This document shows, piece by piece, positions 15,933 through 25,757 of a DNA stretch of 26,280 nt; positions within the stretch are counted from its first letter, which is position 1; each line of letters opens with the position of its first letter. The stretch covers positions 188,459 through 214,738 of the forward strand of contig NW_014577073.1 in NCBI RefSeq assembly GCF_000485595.1. The letters are read 5' to 3'. The DNA comes from Priapulus caudatus. Taxonomy: Eukaryota; Priapulida; Priapulimorpha; Priapulimorphida; Priapulidae. Position numbers and translations under genes: made by a program. The notes under the pieces are model-generated. The model did not search any database and was not told the DNA's origin. It worked only from the letters and a program-made list of their open reading frames with translations.

Positions 15933-17480
15933 AAGAATTAAAAGTGTCACTTATTTTATTGTTACTCTGTTAATGACCAGCCTCATCTCAGGTATGTTGC
16001 CGTCAAGTTTCCAAAATAAATCATTCGTCATTTGACCATACCATGACCCCATATCTAAAAAATAACTCCAGAAAGATAGACTCCCTCCGCCACTCGAAAC
16101 CCGACGAGCCATGGCCCTAAGAAAAGAGGTATTGCATGACACAGAGTTCCTAGGCATACTCGTAGATCACAAATTGCTAAATTGACCAAAATCCAAATCG
16201 ACGGCGGCGGCCATCTTTGAATTCCAAAGAAATGCTCAACGTTGGGCAGCAGGTAGCAAACCAAGCTAAATCCAGGCTCATCATAACCTATATAGAACAC
16301 ATTCCATGAAAAAAGTTAGAGTAATGTAAGCATGTGCAGGGTCAACATTTTTGGCCACTGGACTAGCAAGCCGATTAACTTTTCAGGTTGTGTGTTTCAA
16401 CAGTTATCTTAATATGCTTAAATGCCGACCGCTATAAAGTCCGTTACGTTGTCACAGTGACGTTAAACTTGTTAGTACCGGCCTTGCTCAATATCAGCTG
16501 ACATGTCTTAAATAAATTGGTTAAAAATGCCTTACAAAACGTCAAAATACATTACTATATACTGTTAGTCAAGCGAGTAAATTTTTAAAGCTAGTCCATG
16601 TTTACCATAACAGATGAAGAAAGTTTATCACCCAATCGTACTAACAATAAATTGTTACCCATGTGGTTAATTATGGGCATTATAAGGTTAATAGACTGTA
16701 ATCTTCTACTTTGGTCAACAGTTACTTTAAATTGTTACAAAACTATACATCCACGTATATATAATATATTCGGAAATTTCGTAATTTTAACTGTAATCGC
16801 CCCATGGTCACGCAAATCAAATTGTTAGCCCTATGTTTAATCATCGCCACAACGACCATTAGTAAAACCCGTAGTCTTGTATTCTTTCAGCGAGTTAACT
16901 ATAAATTCTTGACGCATAATTCCATACATCACATCCTATAATGTTTTGAAGCCCTGAATTAAATCATGCTAACATCGTAACAATAAATTATTAAATAGTG
17001 GTATTCTAAAGTAATTCTAACTGGCCAGTTTATCATATTATATATGCGCTACCTCCCAAAAAAAATTTACCAATTCAAATATATGGCAATTGATGACGCT
17101 CACAGAAAAAGTTAGCAACCCATTTTGCAAGGTATATCATTGTTTCATCTGTCAGTTTAAAATATGTTTTCTTCGCACAACCTCATGGGTGTACGCCGTG
17201 CAAGTTAGTCCTCTTAGTGCTTTTTGAATGAACACAGCATGCGCAATTTTAGCTTCGAGGTGTCCCATTTCAATTGAAAAACACGCACGAGAACGTGCCC
17301 CAAACCTGCTATCACAGTGGCGGTGAATTACAAGTCACATTTCTGCATGACCGCACAATACGCAGGAGGAATCAGTTCGATGTTACGAATAGCGACATAA
17401 TGCGCATACTGGTCTCGCACAAACATCGTCATCTCATTTCTTCATGCAATATGTGTGCCGATCTCTCTGATGTTCACTAT
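15933..17480. other. Unassigned AT-rich DNA
   Basis: No exon with convincing splice sites or recognisable protein similarity was found on either strand. On the minus strand near 16208-16222 the sequence aaagATGGCcgccgcc resembles the YY1-type AAGATGGCGGC element found at start sites of many animal housekeeping promoters. It opens only a 15-codon frame, so a transcription start for KLHDC2 here is a guess. Confidence 0.4.
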
Positions 17481-18160
17481 ATGCAAAGTGTTACATAGGA
17501 CAGAGCGTCATGGGGCCGCTGTACAAATTCTAGGTGAAAACCGCGTAAGACCAACAAATGTGGAACGGCACGCGCCGAATCAAAAGCTTTGCTCTCGCCC
17601 CTTCCCCCCATCTGTCTGACCGTCGGCCCACGTCTAAGTCGACGAAGATCATGCCCCACGTCCAAATCGTCTGCCTTCTGTGTCCCCCCCTAAAATTCCG
17701 GACTGTTCCGCTGGCAGCTCATGGAGCCGGTGCGGCCGACCTATTGCGATTTTGAGCGCACGTCGCATAGCTGCCACGCGCTGCATACTGTCGTAGGACG
17801 TTCCCGCGTCGCGGTGCGCTTTTGCTGCGGATACTGCGCGCAATGATCCGCGTCGCACCGTTAGGATGAACATCTTCCTTTCGGCAACACTTCTCTGTAT
17901 TCTCCGTGCTCATCTGGTTGAGTTCTTAAAACTGTTGCATGTTTTTTTCTGTGCGAGGCCGAAGAATCGGAAAGTTCAAAAACGTTTAGGCTGCACACCC
18001 AAACTGTCAGTGATACGTACTTAGAATTAATTGTTTATTCTATAGAATGTCTATATAGAAATCGATAGATATTAGAAATACAATCTAGTAATTTACAGTT
18101 TCTACTTCATTTCATTTCATTATCTTCAGTAATAAGTTTAATAAAGTAAAGATTCTCCAA
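17481..18160. other. CpG-rich island followed by AT-rich DNA, no gene recognised
   Basis: 17490-17880 is markedly richer in G, C and CpG than the preceding 2 kb. Open frames cross it on both strands but overlap each other and look like none of the families I know. It could be a promoter or a first exon of a minus-strand gene such as KLHDC2, but no kelch-like peptide was seen. Confidence 0.35.
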
Positions 18161-18167
18161 TATTTGT

Positions 18168-18700
18168 TCGCGGTGAACACTCAACACGCATGCAATGTTC
18201 CTGTAAACAACTCAGACACCCCAATGTACGTTCCGAGTAAACACTCAAATCACGCATGTAGTGTTTATGGTGAACACTCAGACACACATGTACGTGCGGT
18301 GATCACTCCAGACCAAGCCCGACGTACGTCGGTAACACACACACACCTGTACGGTTTCCGGTGAACCACTCCTGAACACAGATTACGCCTTCTGGTGAAT
18401 CACTCCAGACACACATGTATGTTTCCTGGACACTTAGACACACACGTATCGTTCCGGTGAGCACTCAGACAGCACACTGTACGTTCCGGTGAACAACTCC
18501 AGACACACATTGTACCTTCCGGTGAACACTCAGACACACTATGTAGTTCCGGTGAACCACTCTGACAACACACGTACGTTCCGGTTAACACTCGACACCC
18601 AACGTACCGGTTCCGTGGTTGAACAGCTCTGACAGCTGCAGCACGTACTTCCGCGTGAACACTCCAGACAACACACGTACGTTCCCGGTGAAGGTATACA
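18168..18700 (+). repeat. Minisatellite, ~32 bp unit, about 16 diverged copies
   Basis: The core ccggtgaacactcagacac acatgtacgtt recurs about every 30-36 bp. Copies differ mostly by single-base insertions and deletions (aacactc, aaccactc, aacaactcc, acacacatg, acaacacacg) rather than substitutions, which looks like uncorrected long-read error or slippage. Open frames in it have no meaning. Confidence 0.9.
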
Positions 18701-18715
18701 CCAGACACAGCTTAC

Positions 18716-19878
18716 CCTTTTTTATCTCTCTCTCTTTCTCGCTCTCTTCTCCCTCTCTCTCTCTCTCTCTCTCTGCTCTCATGAGTACCCTAGGTAGACC
18801 AACTTGCGAACGTCCCGAGAAGCAGCCCGCCCTCTCTCCTCTCTCGGCCGACTCGGCTCGGCTCATTCCTTCTCTCTCTCGTCTCTCTCGCGCGGGCCCG
18901 GGGCTCCTCTCTCTCCGGCCTCTCATCCTCTCTCTCTCTCAGCTCTCCTCCTCGCTTACTTGTTTCGTCCGTCCTCTCTCCCTCCTCTCTCTTCTCCACT
19001 CTCAATCTCTCTCTCCTCTCTCTCTCTCTATCGTCGTCTCTCCATCCTCTCTCCTCTCTCTCTCTCTCCGCTCGGTCTCCGATCCTCCGCTCTCTCCTCT
19101 CGCTCTCTCTCTCTCTCTCGCCTCCTCGTGTTTCTCTCTCCCCACTCGCTCGTCATCATCTTCTCTCTCGCATCTCTCCACCTCGGGGTAATGCCACACA
19201 TCTCTCCTCTCTCTCTTTTCTCCTCCTCATTGGCCCTCACATCTCCCTTGCGACCTCGCCGTCTCGTCTTCTCTCTCATCTCTCACTCTGTCTTCTGCTC
19301 GTCTCATAGTCTCGCTCTCTCTCGTCGTCTCGCAGGTCCGGCTGCTCGGACTCCCTCTCGCTCCACTCCGACATCGTCTCCTCGCATCGCTTCTCTTGTG
19401 TCCGTTTTCTCTCTCTCTCTCTCTCTCTCTCTATCGGCGAGGCCGGGCGGACCGCTGCGGCTAAGCGCCGCGGCCCACGGAGGGCTGGTCGGTTCTCCCA
19501 ATGCGCCCTCCCGCGGACTGTGGGCCGCGCTCGGCCCGCCGCGCGCTCCTGCGCCTCTCTTCCTCCCTCCAGCTCCCCTCTCTCGCTCGCTCATTCATCC
19601 TCTCTCCCGCCTCTCTCCCTCATACGTCCGTCGTCTCTCTCTCTTTCTCTCTCTCCTGTCTCTCTCTCTCTCCTCCTCGTTGTTTCCCTCTCTCCCGCTG
19701 CCTCGTCTCTCTCTCTCCTCGCTCTCGCTCTCTATTCTCGTCGCTCGCTCTCTTTCTCTCCGCTCCTCGCCTCCAGCTCTCTCTCGTTTCTCCCCTCTCT
19801 TTTTCCTCTCCCTCTCCTCCGTCCCTCTCCTCCACTGCTGCCTATTGCCCTGCCTCTCTCTCGCTCTCAGCTCTCGGA
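18716..19878 (+). repeat. 1.16 kb polypyrimidine (CT-rich) tract
   Basis: Nearly continuous ctctct/tcctc sequence on the + strand, broken by short GC-rich islands, the largest at about 19434-19555 (runs of ggccgggcgg and gccgcggccc type). Long open frames on both strands give only Ser/Leu/Pro or Arg/Glu strings and are not genes. Long homopurine-homopyrimidine DNA can form triplex (H-DNA). The tract directly follows the minisatellite. Confidence 0.92.
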
Positions 19879-20144
19879 GAGCGCAGTTACATGAATTATT
19901 ATTCAATCGGGAAATACGGCGCTTTGTGGAAGTTTTCATGTCGGCGTGCATGCGTTACTCCACAAACACGGCCTACACGACGGGACAGAGCCCGCAGACA
20001 AGCCAGAAAAAGCGCAACGCAGCCACCCCCGCCATCCCAACCCATGCACCACCTACCCACCAAACACAGATAATTATTGCCGACCATTAAACATGGATGA
20101 TGTGCCGGAATTCATGAACTTATAATCACACAGATGCCTGGGCA
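19879..20144. other. Spacer between microsatellite blocks, nothing recognised
   Basis: Mixed-composition DNA between the CT tract and the CA repeat. No exon, RNA or element can be supported. Confidence 0.4.
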
Positions 20145-20402
20145 CAGACACACCAAGCACACACACGCACACACACACACAGGTGCTGACACACACACAC
20201 CACACGCTTGACAGCCACCGCGGCACACACACACAACGACACACACACACGCACGCCGCACACACCACACACACAGCACCATGAATATATAGTATATATA
20301 TATATATATATATAGATATTATATATATCAAGAGTACAGTAATAGATAATTATTAATTGATAGAATAGGTCCCTCTATTATGTATTCTTGATATATATAT
20401 AT
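20145..20402. repeat. (CA)n and (TA)n microsatellite cluster
   Basis: Interrupted (ca)n runs span 20145-20278. A (ta)n block follows at 20284-20330 and a shorter atatatat run ends at 20402. The interruptions (ccacac, acgcac) suggest either old repeats or indel errors. Confidence 0.95.
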
Positions 20403-20579
20403 GGCGCGTTCAGATCGCCACACGCAACATCTGTGGGGGCAATCTGTTGACGTGAGGCTGAGCCGGCCACACTGTCATCACCAAACCAGAGGTCGCTGTC
20501 AAAGCTGGCGTCCGCCTGTTCGAGCTAACCAACGCGGCGCCCCTTACCAGCACACCCAACGTGTATAACGGTATACGCC

Positions 20580-20800
20580 TCGCTCGGTCTGCACCCTAGA
20601 TTGTCTATCAATTTCATCTCGCTGCCAGGAATTGGAATTGCGCGACGTCGCGACACTCCTGGCGGTGCTAGCGACGTTTCGCTTTAGAAAGATTTCGATC
20701 AGCGGACGCTGATTGGACAGCTCTTGGCTCTAGAACCACTTCGCGGTGGCCGAATCGCGTGATTGGAACGCGCGTGCAATGCGGGGCGGTGCCTACTGTT
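20580..20800. promoter_or_regulatory. Promoter-like CpG-rich stretch with paired CCAAT boxes and a GC box (candidate)
   Basis: gattgg (inverted CCAAT) occurs at 20711-20716 and again at 20761-20766, 50 bp apart, followed by gcggggcggt (Sp1-type GC box) at 20781-20790. CpG is frequent through the block. It lies ~600-1000 bp upstream of the GPCR-like remains on the + strand and could be their promoter. No initiator or transcript start can be fixed from sequence alone. Confidence 0.35.
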
Positions 20801-20910
20801 AAGACGCCCCCAGTATCATACGCTCCTGTGACGCTACTACTACATACCTGTCACGTGCCGTGTTACACCGTACTGCCAGCGGCTTAACACGGGCTTGTCT
20901 CTCGCATCTG

Positions 20911-21070
20911 TAGCAACAGTAGCAACAGATCGGCGACAGATGCAACAGTAGCAACAGATAGCACAAGATGGCAGACAGTAGCAACAGATGCAACAGACTG
21001 CAACAGATGAGAGCAGCAACAGCAGCAGCAACAGTAGCAACAGATACTCAACAGATGCAAAACAGTAGCA
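20911..21070 (+). repeat. AGCAACAG(ATGC) minisatellite
   Basis: Words agcaacag, atgcaacag and agcagcaac repeat for about 160 bp with irregular spacing. On the + strand they lie in a frame giving Ser/Asn/Gln/Thr-rich peptide, which might belong to an extracellular N-terminus of the GPCR-like gene downstream, but nothing proves translation. Confidence 0.8.
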
Positions 21071-21394
21071 AACTATGCACAAACGAAACCCGGTTGCGTT
21101 CACGCTACGGAACCCAGACGATGTTAGAACGTCGCATCTCTGACAGTAGTAGCTCGGTAATGGAGGTGCTGCTGGTGGATTATACATGCAAACTTGCTAT
21201 GACGCGTAAAGCGAGAAACTCAACGGTTTGAAAACCACAACGTGAATCAGTCGCTCCTATAGGCTATCACAAACGAAACCGCGCTTGGCGTTCAACACTA
21301 CGCACACAGCATTCGACAGTAGTCCATGGTGATGGCTGGTGGTGTGGTGCTGGTGGTGTGGTGCAGGCTTCACATATACGGATCCAGCGTTGTT

Positions 21395-22335
21395 GCGGCT
21401 AACCGTTACTGCTGTTAGCAGGGAATCGCTAGCGTCGTGGCAAACCGCGTGTAATGTTGGCCATCCAGTAGATACCGCTGCGCTGCATGAACTACGGTTA
21501 CTAACATACTCGCCTCGCTCGCCGCGTTGCGAGCTGCCTCTACGGTATACAGTCCATCTCGCCGAGGGCGACATCTGTGGGCGCCGGGCTACCCCGACGC
21601 GCATGCGTATCGAATGCTCGCTCTTGGAAGGCCTTCCTGACTCGAACTGGACGTCCTACCTGTCGTCGTGCAGCTTTCTTTCATCTTGTTCGTCCGTTGG
21701 CCATGGCAGAAATACGTGCGCCAATCCTGCCTCCGAATGGCCTACGGCCACGTCTGCTGCGGCGCCGCCGTCTGGCCGGCGGGCGTCGCGGCGACGTGGC
21801 TGGCTCGCGGGCATCGCCGGCGTCGTCGTCTCGTCGGCAGCGCGCCCTGCGTGCTGTTCCCCATGGAACCGGCGGCGGCCACGCAGGAGATGACGCGGTC
21901 GCCATCTCGCCATTCGGCGTGGCGCTGTTCGTTGACTCTACCTACCTTAAGATATGGAAAGCGCGGCCGGCGGCAGTCCCGCCAGGTGGCAGCACAAGCG
22001 CACCCCGGCGATGCAAGTGACGGCTCCGGGCAGGAGAAATCGCAACACACGCCCAACCGCGCCACACCAACGACCCCACAGGCAGCACACGCAACAGCAA
22101 GGCGGTGGTGACGATCGAGCTTGATATTGCTACTGCTTCGCGCTGTCGTGGGCCGATATTTCTCGTCGTTTGATCATCAACTCGCTGTGGGCGGACGCGG
22201 CTGCGTAGCCGCACCTGCGCGTGTGGGCGCGTGACATGGCGGCCATTCTACGCTAACTCTGCCTAGCAACCCGATCGTCTACGCGCTGAGAATAACAAGG
22301 TCCGTAACGCCTACCGCTTGATTCTCTAAGGGAGC
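21395..22335 (+). pseudogene. Class A (rhodopsin-like) GPCR, frameshifted remnant or error-ridden gene
   Basis: Pieces of a seven-transmembrane receptor appear in order but in changing frames. Clearest is TM7: SNPIVYALR at 22265-22291, the NPxxY signature, then, shifted one frame, NNKVRNAYRLIL at 22291-22326, a typical helix 8. Before it, CFALSWA at 22134-22154 fits the TM6 F..CW.P region (next codon in another frame is Pro, then IFLVV), followed by LIINSLWADAA. KAVVTI at 22099-22116 fits the start of TM6, and FGVALFVDSTYLKIWKAR at ~21913-21966 fits the end of TM5 and its cytoplasmic extension. Weaker: a TM4-like AGIAGVVVSSA near 21810, FFHLVRPLA near 21680 (second intracellular loop), and LRCMNY plus TVTNILASLAA near 21480-21525 (TM1-TM2 join). 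At least four frame changes are needed between TM5 and helix 8. No clean DRY motif was found. Subfamily and ligand are unknown. The frame pattern fits either a decayed gene or consensus indels. Confidence 0.7.
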
Positions 22336-22370
22336 GTCGCGCTCGACGAGCAGAAGTCTCGGACTGAGTG

Positions 22371-22602
22371 GCAGCAGCAGCAGCAGCAGCAAGCAACAGC
22401 AGCAACACACACAGCAACCAGCAGCACAGTAGGCAAGCAGCACAGCAGCAGCAACCAGCGTAGCAGCAAGCACGCAGCAGCAGGCAGCAGCAGCAGCAGC
22501 ATGGCAGTATAAGTAGTAATATTAGTAGTAAGTAGTATAGTAGTAGTCAGAGTAGTAGTAAGTAGTAGTAGTAGTAGTACGTAGTAGTAGTAGTAGTAGT
22601 AG
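22371..22602 (+). repeat. (AGC)n then (AGT)n trinucleotide repeats
   Basis: 22371-22500 is an interrupted cag/agc tract and 22509-22602 an interrupted agt/gta tract. The first begins ~45 bp after the helix 8 codons of the GPCR-like remnant, so in one frame it could have encoded a poly-Ser or poly-Gln tail; the second is more likely untranslated. Confidence 0.92.
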
Positions 22603-23204
22603 ACTTTAGTGATGGATATCGGGCTGAAATTTCATAATCGATTAATTGGTTTCCGCTTACCGATCGAATAATGCGATTATAATCGGATAATCGGTTTAAT
22701 AAATAGGGCATAGATGTTAATGATTAAATCTTACTTTGTATAATACAATTCTACCATAGTATTCATATTATCATGTTTATGATCATGTAGTAACTGCTGT
22801 GAAAGTTTTGCTGTAATGTATAATTCATGTCCTGTTCCTATACCAGTATTGAATCAATTTAAAAAGACAAATGGTTTAAAATGCCTTTCATTAAAACACT
22901 TAAAAGTTTTAAACAAACATGATCAAGCACTTGTTCTTGGTAATTAAGGAAGTAAGTGTTTGTGTCTCTGAATAGTGTACGGCTGTGTAGCCGAGTGCCT
23001 GCTGTTGTTAAGCCAAACTGTGAGGATCTTGAAGCAAACTTTGGCTGCTTCAGCGCTAATCCGTGCAGAGTTGTGGAGCAACCCAATACTTGATTGTGCA
23101 AAACTACGTATCGGGCAAGTCAGCCAGCGGCGTAGACTGTGATTGGAAGACACAGTGTCAATCCTCGGCGAGCCTCGGCATCATGGCCGCATCACGTCAA
23201 GAAA
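22603..23204. other. Unassigned DNA, AT-rich then mixed
   Basis: 22620-22870 is AT-rich with aatcg/cgatta words, including attataatcggataatcgg. A minus-strand open frame at 22944-23153 reads like repeat-derived sequence and has no recognisable domain. No gene is supported. Confidence 0.4.
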
Positions 23205-23395
23205 TAAGATATATGGGAACTCAGTCATTGTAATGATATAACATTTCGTAGCCTATGATTCCAAGTTTGTGCAACCCCTGCTCACCTTGCCCAAACTAGG
23301 TTTTGCACAATCTCAAGATTGGTTGCCCAAACTGCGGATGCGCTGAAATGCCAAGTGTGTGCAAGATTCCAAGTTTGGGTACAACGACATCATCA
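23205..23395 (+). repeat. Dispersed copy of the 15.5 kb satellite unit fused to the CCAAACTTGG repeat
   Basis: 23205-23307 matches the end and the beginning of the 15461-15922 unit across the same junction (aacatttcgtagcctatgattccaagtttg), so it was copied out of a tandem array. From ~23308 it continues with the words of the inverted copy at 15125-15310, ending caagtttgggtac. This joins the two sequence groups in one element. Confidence 0.8.
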
Positions 23396-24309
23396 TCATG
23401 CATGGCTAAGCCTAGGCCAGGGCCCACTGCGCTGCGCGTAGTCCAAGGCGGTGGGTTAAGGCTGTTTACATGGTTTCAGAATTATCACAAACACGCTGCG
23501 AGTAATGTATGTCACGTTTAAACTAAATGCAGAGTTACGTACCGAAAATCCACCCAAAACGATTAAGTACTTGCCAAGAAATGTCGACATGTGCCCAGAA
23601 CGACCTAGCGGTTGGGCATCCATGTTTTGATTTTGCTACGCGGTTTTCCTCCCGCAGGACGTCGCCACTGTGCTGTAATAGTCCACTGATACTAGGACCC
23701 TAACTGACCTAACTGATATTGCTGATATACCATATCCTTAGATATATAGAATATCCCTAGATATATTCCTTAGGTATAGAAGAAGATCTTCTATGCTGAT
23801 ACCAAGGCCTAAGTGATAATATATAGGTCTATAGGCCTTGACTGATACTAACGTTAGTAACGGTTTAATGAAGCTCTGGGCTTTTTGTAGCAGTTTTGAG
23901 GTGAAAAATCAAGCCTCGGTATGCCTTAAACACTAAATAACAGTAATAAACACGCTTGTAGAGCACTTCTGATCCATATCCAAACTTCTAATTGTACTGT
24001 ACTCTAATTGTACTAATTCTAATAAAACTTCTTCTTACTGTAGCGCGCTATAGTGTTGTAAATAAAAGCTATATCCACGGAAATTGCTGTTTCGCGGAAA
24101 AATAAAGGGGAAAATCGTAGTGGCGGAAATGGAATAAGAAAGCAGAAATTTTCCGCCCAAATCGGAAGGGTTGGGAGGTTTGCCACTCGATAAGAATACT
24201 TCAAATTACATAGACTAGGATTAAACCCCAAAGATTGAAAGGCAATATTTTGGGCATATGGAGTAAAATTAATTTTGTCATTGCTCCTGTGAACTGTGTA
24301 CCTTTCTTT
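23396..24309. other. Unassigned DNA, no gene recognised
   Basis: Contains short palindromic stretches such as tagaagaagatcttcta at about 23777-23793 and tatatag/ctatata words around 23740-23840. No exon or RNA gene can be supported. The lower part belongs to a long minus-strand open frame (24019-24624) that I judge repeat-derived. Confidence 0.4.
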
Positions 24310-24402
24310 GTACAGGAGCTGACTGTGGGCAAAGGCTTTGACTCGAGGGGGGGGGGGGTAAATGCCCCACATGCCCCCCTGGTGCCGCCACTGCCTGCAT
24401 GG
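24310..24402 (-). repeat. G/C-tract dispersed repeat, copy 1 (reverse)
   Basis: Read on the minus strand it starts cagtggcggcaccagg, runs through a C12 tract (24347-24358) and ends ttgcccacagtcagct. The latter matches the ends of the two plus-strand copies at 24902-24993 and 25221-25322. The cagtggcggc opening resembles hAT-type transposon termini, which is only a suggestion. Confidence 0.65.
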
Positions 24403-24558
24403 CTCAGCAATGTGACTTTCCAGGCGCTTCGTTGGTGAAATAGGTGAAATATGCTTCCCTGAAGAAATAGCGAAATCAAAGAAAAGAACGTAACAATTAC
24501 AGTCATAACTCCAATCTTCGTTGCAGACCCTACAAAGACTCGTGCATAGCAGAAGATC

Positions 24559-24608
24559 GATCGATCGTGCAGGAGAAATCACGTACGAAATACGTACGTA
24601 CGTACGTA
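24559..24608. repeat. (gatc)n and (acgt)n short microsatellites
   Basis: gatcgatcgatcg is followed by cgtacgaaatacgtacgtac-type sequence. Both are self-complementary and palindromic. Nearby 24690-24712 has cgttcgtt words. Confidence 0.8.
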
Positions 24609-24901
24609 GCTTAAAAACACGCAAATTTAAGTATAAACAGCTTTGCGTGCGCGCAATTTTCGCTTCAGTATATTTTCACGTCCGTTCGTTCATTTACTTG
24701 CTCGTTCGTTGGTTTTTTTGGCTTCACGAAGGAAGGAAGGATAGACGGAAGAGATGGACGAAGAGAGGGAGGATGGTAGAAGGGAAAAAAGAAAAATTAT
24801 TTGTAATCAATGTTGATTTTGCTTGCGCAATCGTTTCTGTGTTCCCTTCGCAGCATATTTCAATTATAGTGTCATTGGGGGTCTGAAATGAGTGCATTAC
24901 A

Positions 24902-24993
24902 CGGGGCCGCAGGTAGCGGGGGCAAAGGCGATATAGTCCCCCCCCTCCCGGGCATTGGCAACGTCGACGGCGAACTGCCCACGGTCAACTCTT
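24902..24993 (+). repeat. G/C-tract dispersed repeat, copy 2
   Basis: gggccgcaggtagcggggg opens the copy, a C8 tract follows, and it closes with gaactgcccacggtcaactc. It aligns with copies 1 and 3 at both ends but is diverged in the middle. Confidence 0.6.
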
Positions 24994-25220
24994 TTTTTGA
25001 TCACATATAATTCCAACAAAAGGTGATTCGCGTTAGCAGATAGTATAGGCACGCATGCCGACACGGCCGACTCTATAATTCACTGCAAGTAAGTTTGGAG
25101 AGTGAAAAGATTCTTATGCATTGTAATTATTGAAGTGATTAAATATCTACTTCTGAGTATGCATGTAATCAGATGTAATCACTACTAGTGTATAATGTCA
25201 ATAAAAATGTGTAGGCCTAT

Positions 25221-25322
25221 TCAGGGTCGTAGCTCACGGGGGGGGGGGCAGACAGAGCGGGCTGTTCCACCCTCACGCATTAATTGGCAGCGGCAACGAC
25301 GAATTGCCCACTGTCAGCTGTG
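25221..25322 (+). repeat. G/C-tract dispersed repeat, copy 3
   Basis: Opens agggtcgtagctcacg followed by a G11 tract (25238-25248), and ends ggcaacgacgaattgcccac then tgtcagct. The end matches copy 1 in inverse and copy 2 directly. Confidence 0.65.
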
Positions 25323-25477
25323 TGGATTTGTCCCCATAGCCAAAATGAGTTACTTTGGCCACGGTCTTGCATTACGTTGTCACATCGATTTGATTGACTT
25401 ACCGGCATAATCAAAGTTAGTAGATAATTATAAACAAAGACAACTATAGGTGACTTGTTACACACGTTCGTCAATAA

Positions 25478-25483
25478 TTTATT
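25478..25483 (-). terminator. Poly(A) signal candidate for the Gly/Tyr-rich gene
   Basis: TTTATT here is AATAAA on the minus strand, about 275 bp past the stop codon of the Gly/Tyr-rich repeat gene. The distance is reasonable for a 3' UTR, but the surroundings are AT-rich. Confidence 0.4.
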
Positions 25484-25757
25484 AAATTTAAATTAAGTAA
25501 AAAGCAACTAGATTGTAATTATTTACAAGTATTATATATGCAGCATAATGGCAATCTATGTGATAACACTTCAACAAAATCAACAAATGTGGCATCTGCA
25601 GGCATCATGTGGATATCTAATCTAGCATGTTACTGCTAGTTATGCAGCTAAGATTAATGCTATCTCATAGAAAGATAACATTGCTTAACTAATCACAGGT
25701 GAAATCCCAAAAAAGATTCCCGAATAAGATATATTTGGTCTAAACGTGCTCCACGAT

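Noticed and set aside
16167-16214. MAAAVDLDFGQFSNL mini-frame on the minus strand as KLHDC2 exon 1
   Set aside because: It ends in a stop after 15 codons with no good donor and does not resemble the KLHDC2 N-terminus; only the YY1-like motif at its start is mentioned.
17477-17913. Overlapping open frames in the CpG-rich island
   Set aside because: Several frames are open on both strands because of GC-rich composition; none shows a kelch strand or other known motif.
18168-18700. CRISPR-like array of ~32 bp repeats
   Set aside because: Repeats are contiguous without unique spacers and the DNA is animal; it is a minisatellite.
18804-20090. 428-codon open frame and several others in the CT-rich tract
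   Set aside because: Produced by stop-free dinucleotide repeat sequence; the peptides are Ser/Leu/Pro or Arg/Glu strings, and several frames on both strands are open at once.
21577-22111. Two overlapping 147-codon + strand open frames taken as separate genes
   Set aside because: Each contains only pieces of the same frameshifted GPCR; neither is a protein on its own.
24019-24624. 201-codon minus-strand open frame
   Set aside because: It crosses the G/C-tract dispersed repeat and shows no domain; it is likely repeat-derived rather than a gene.
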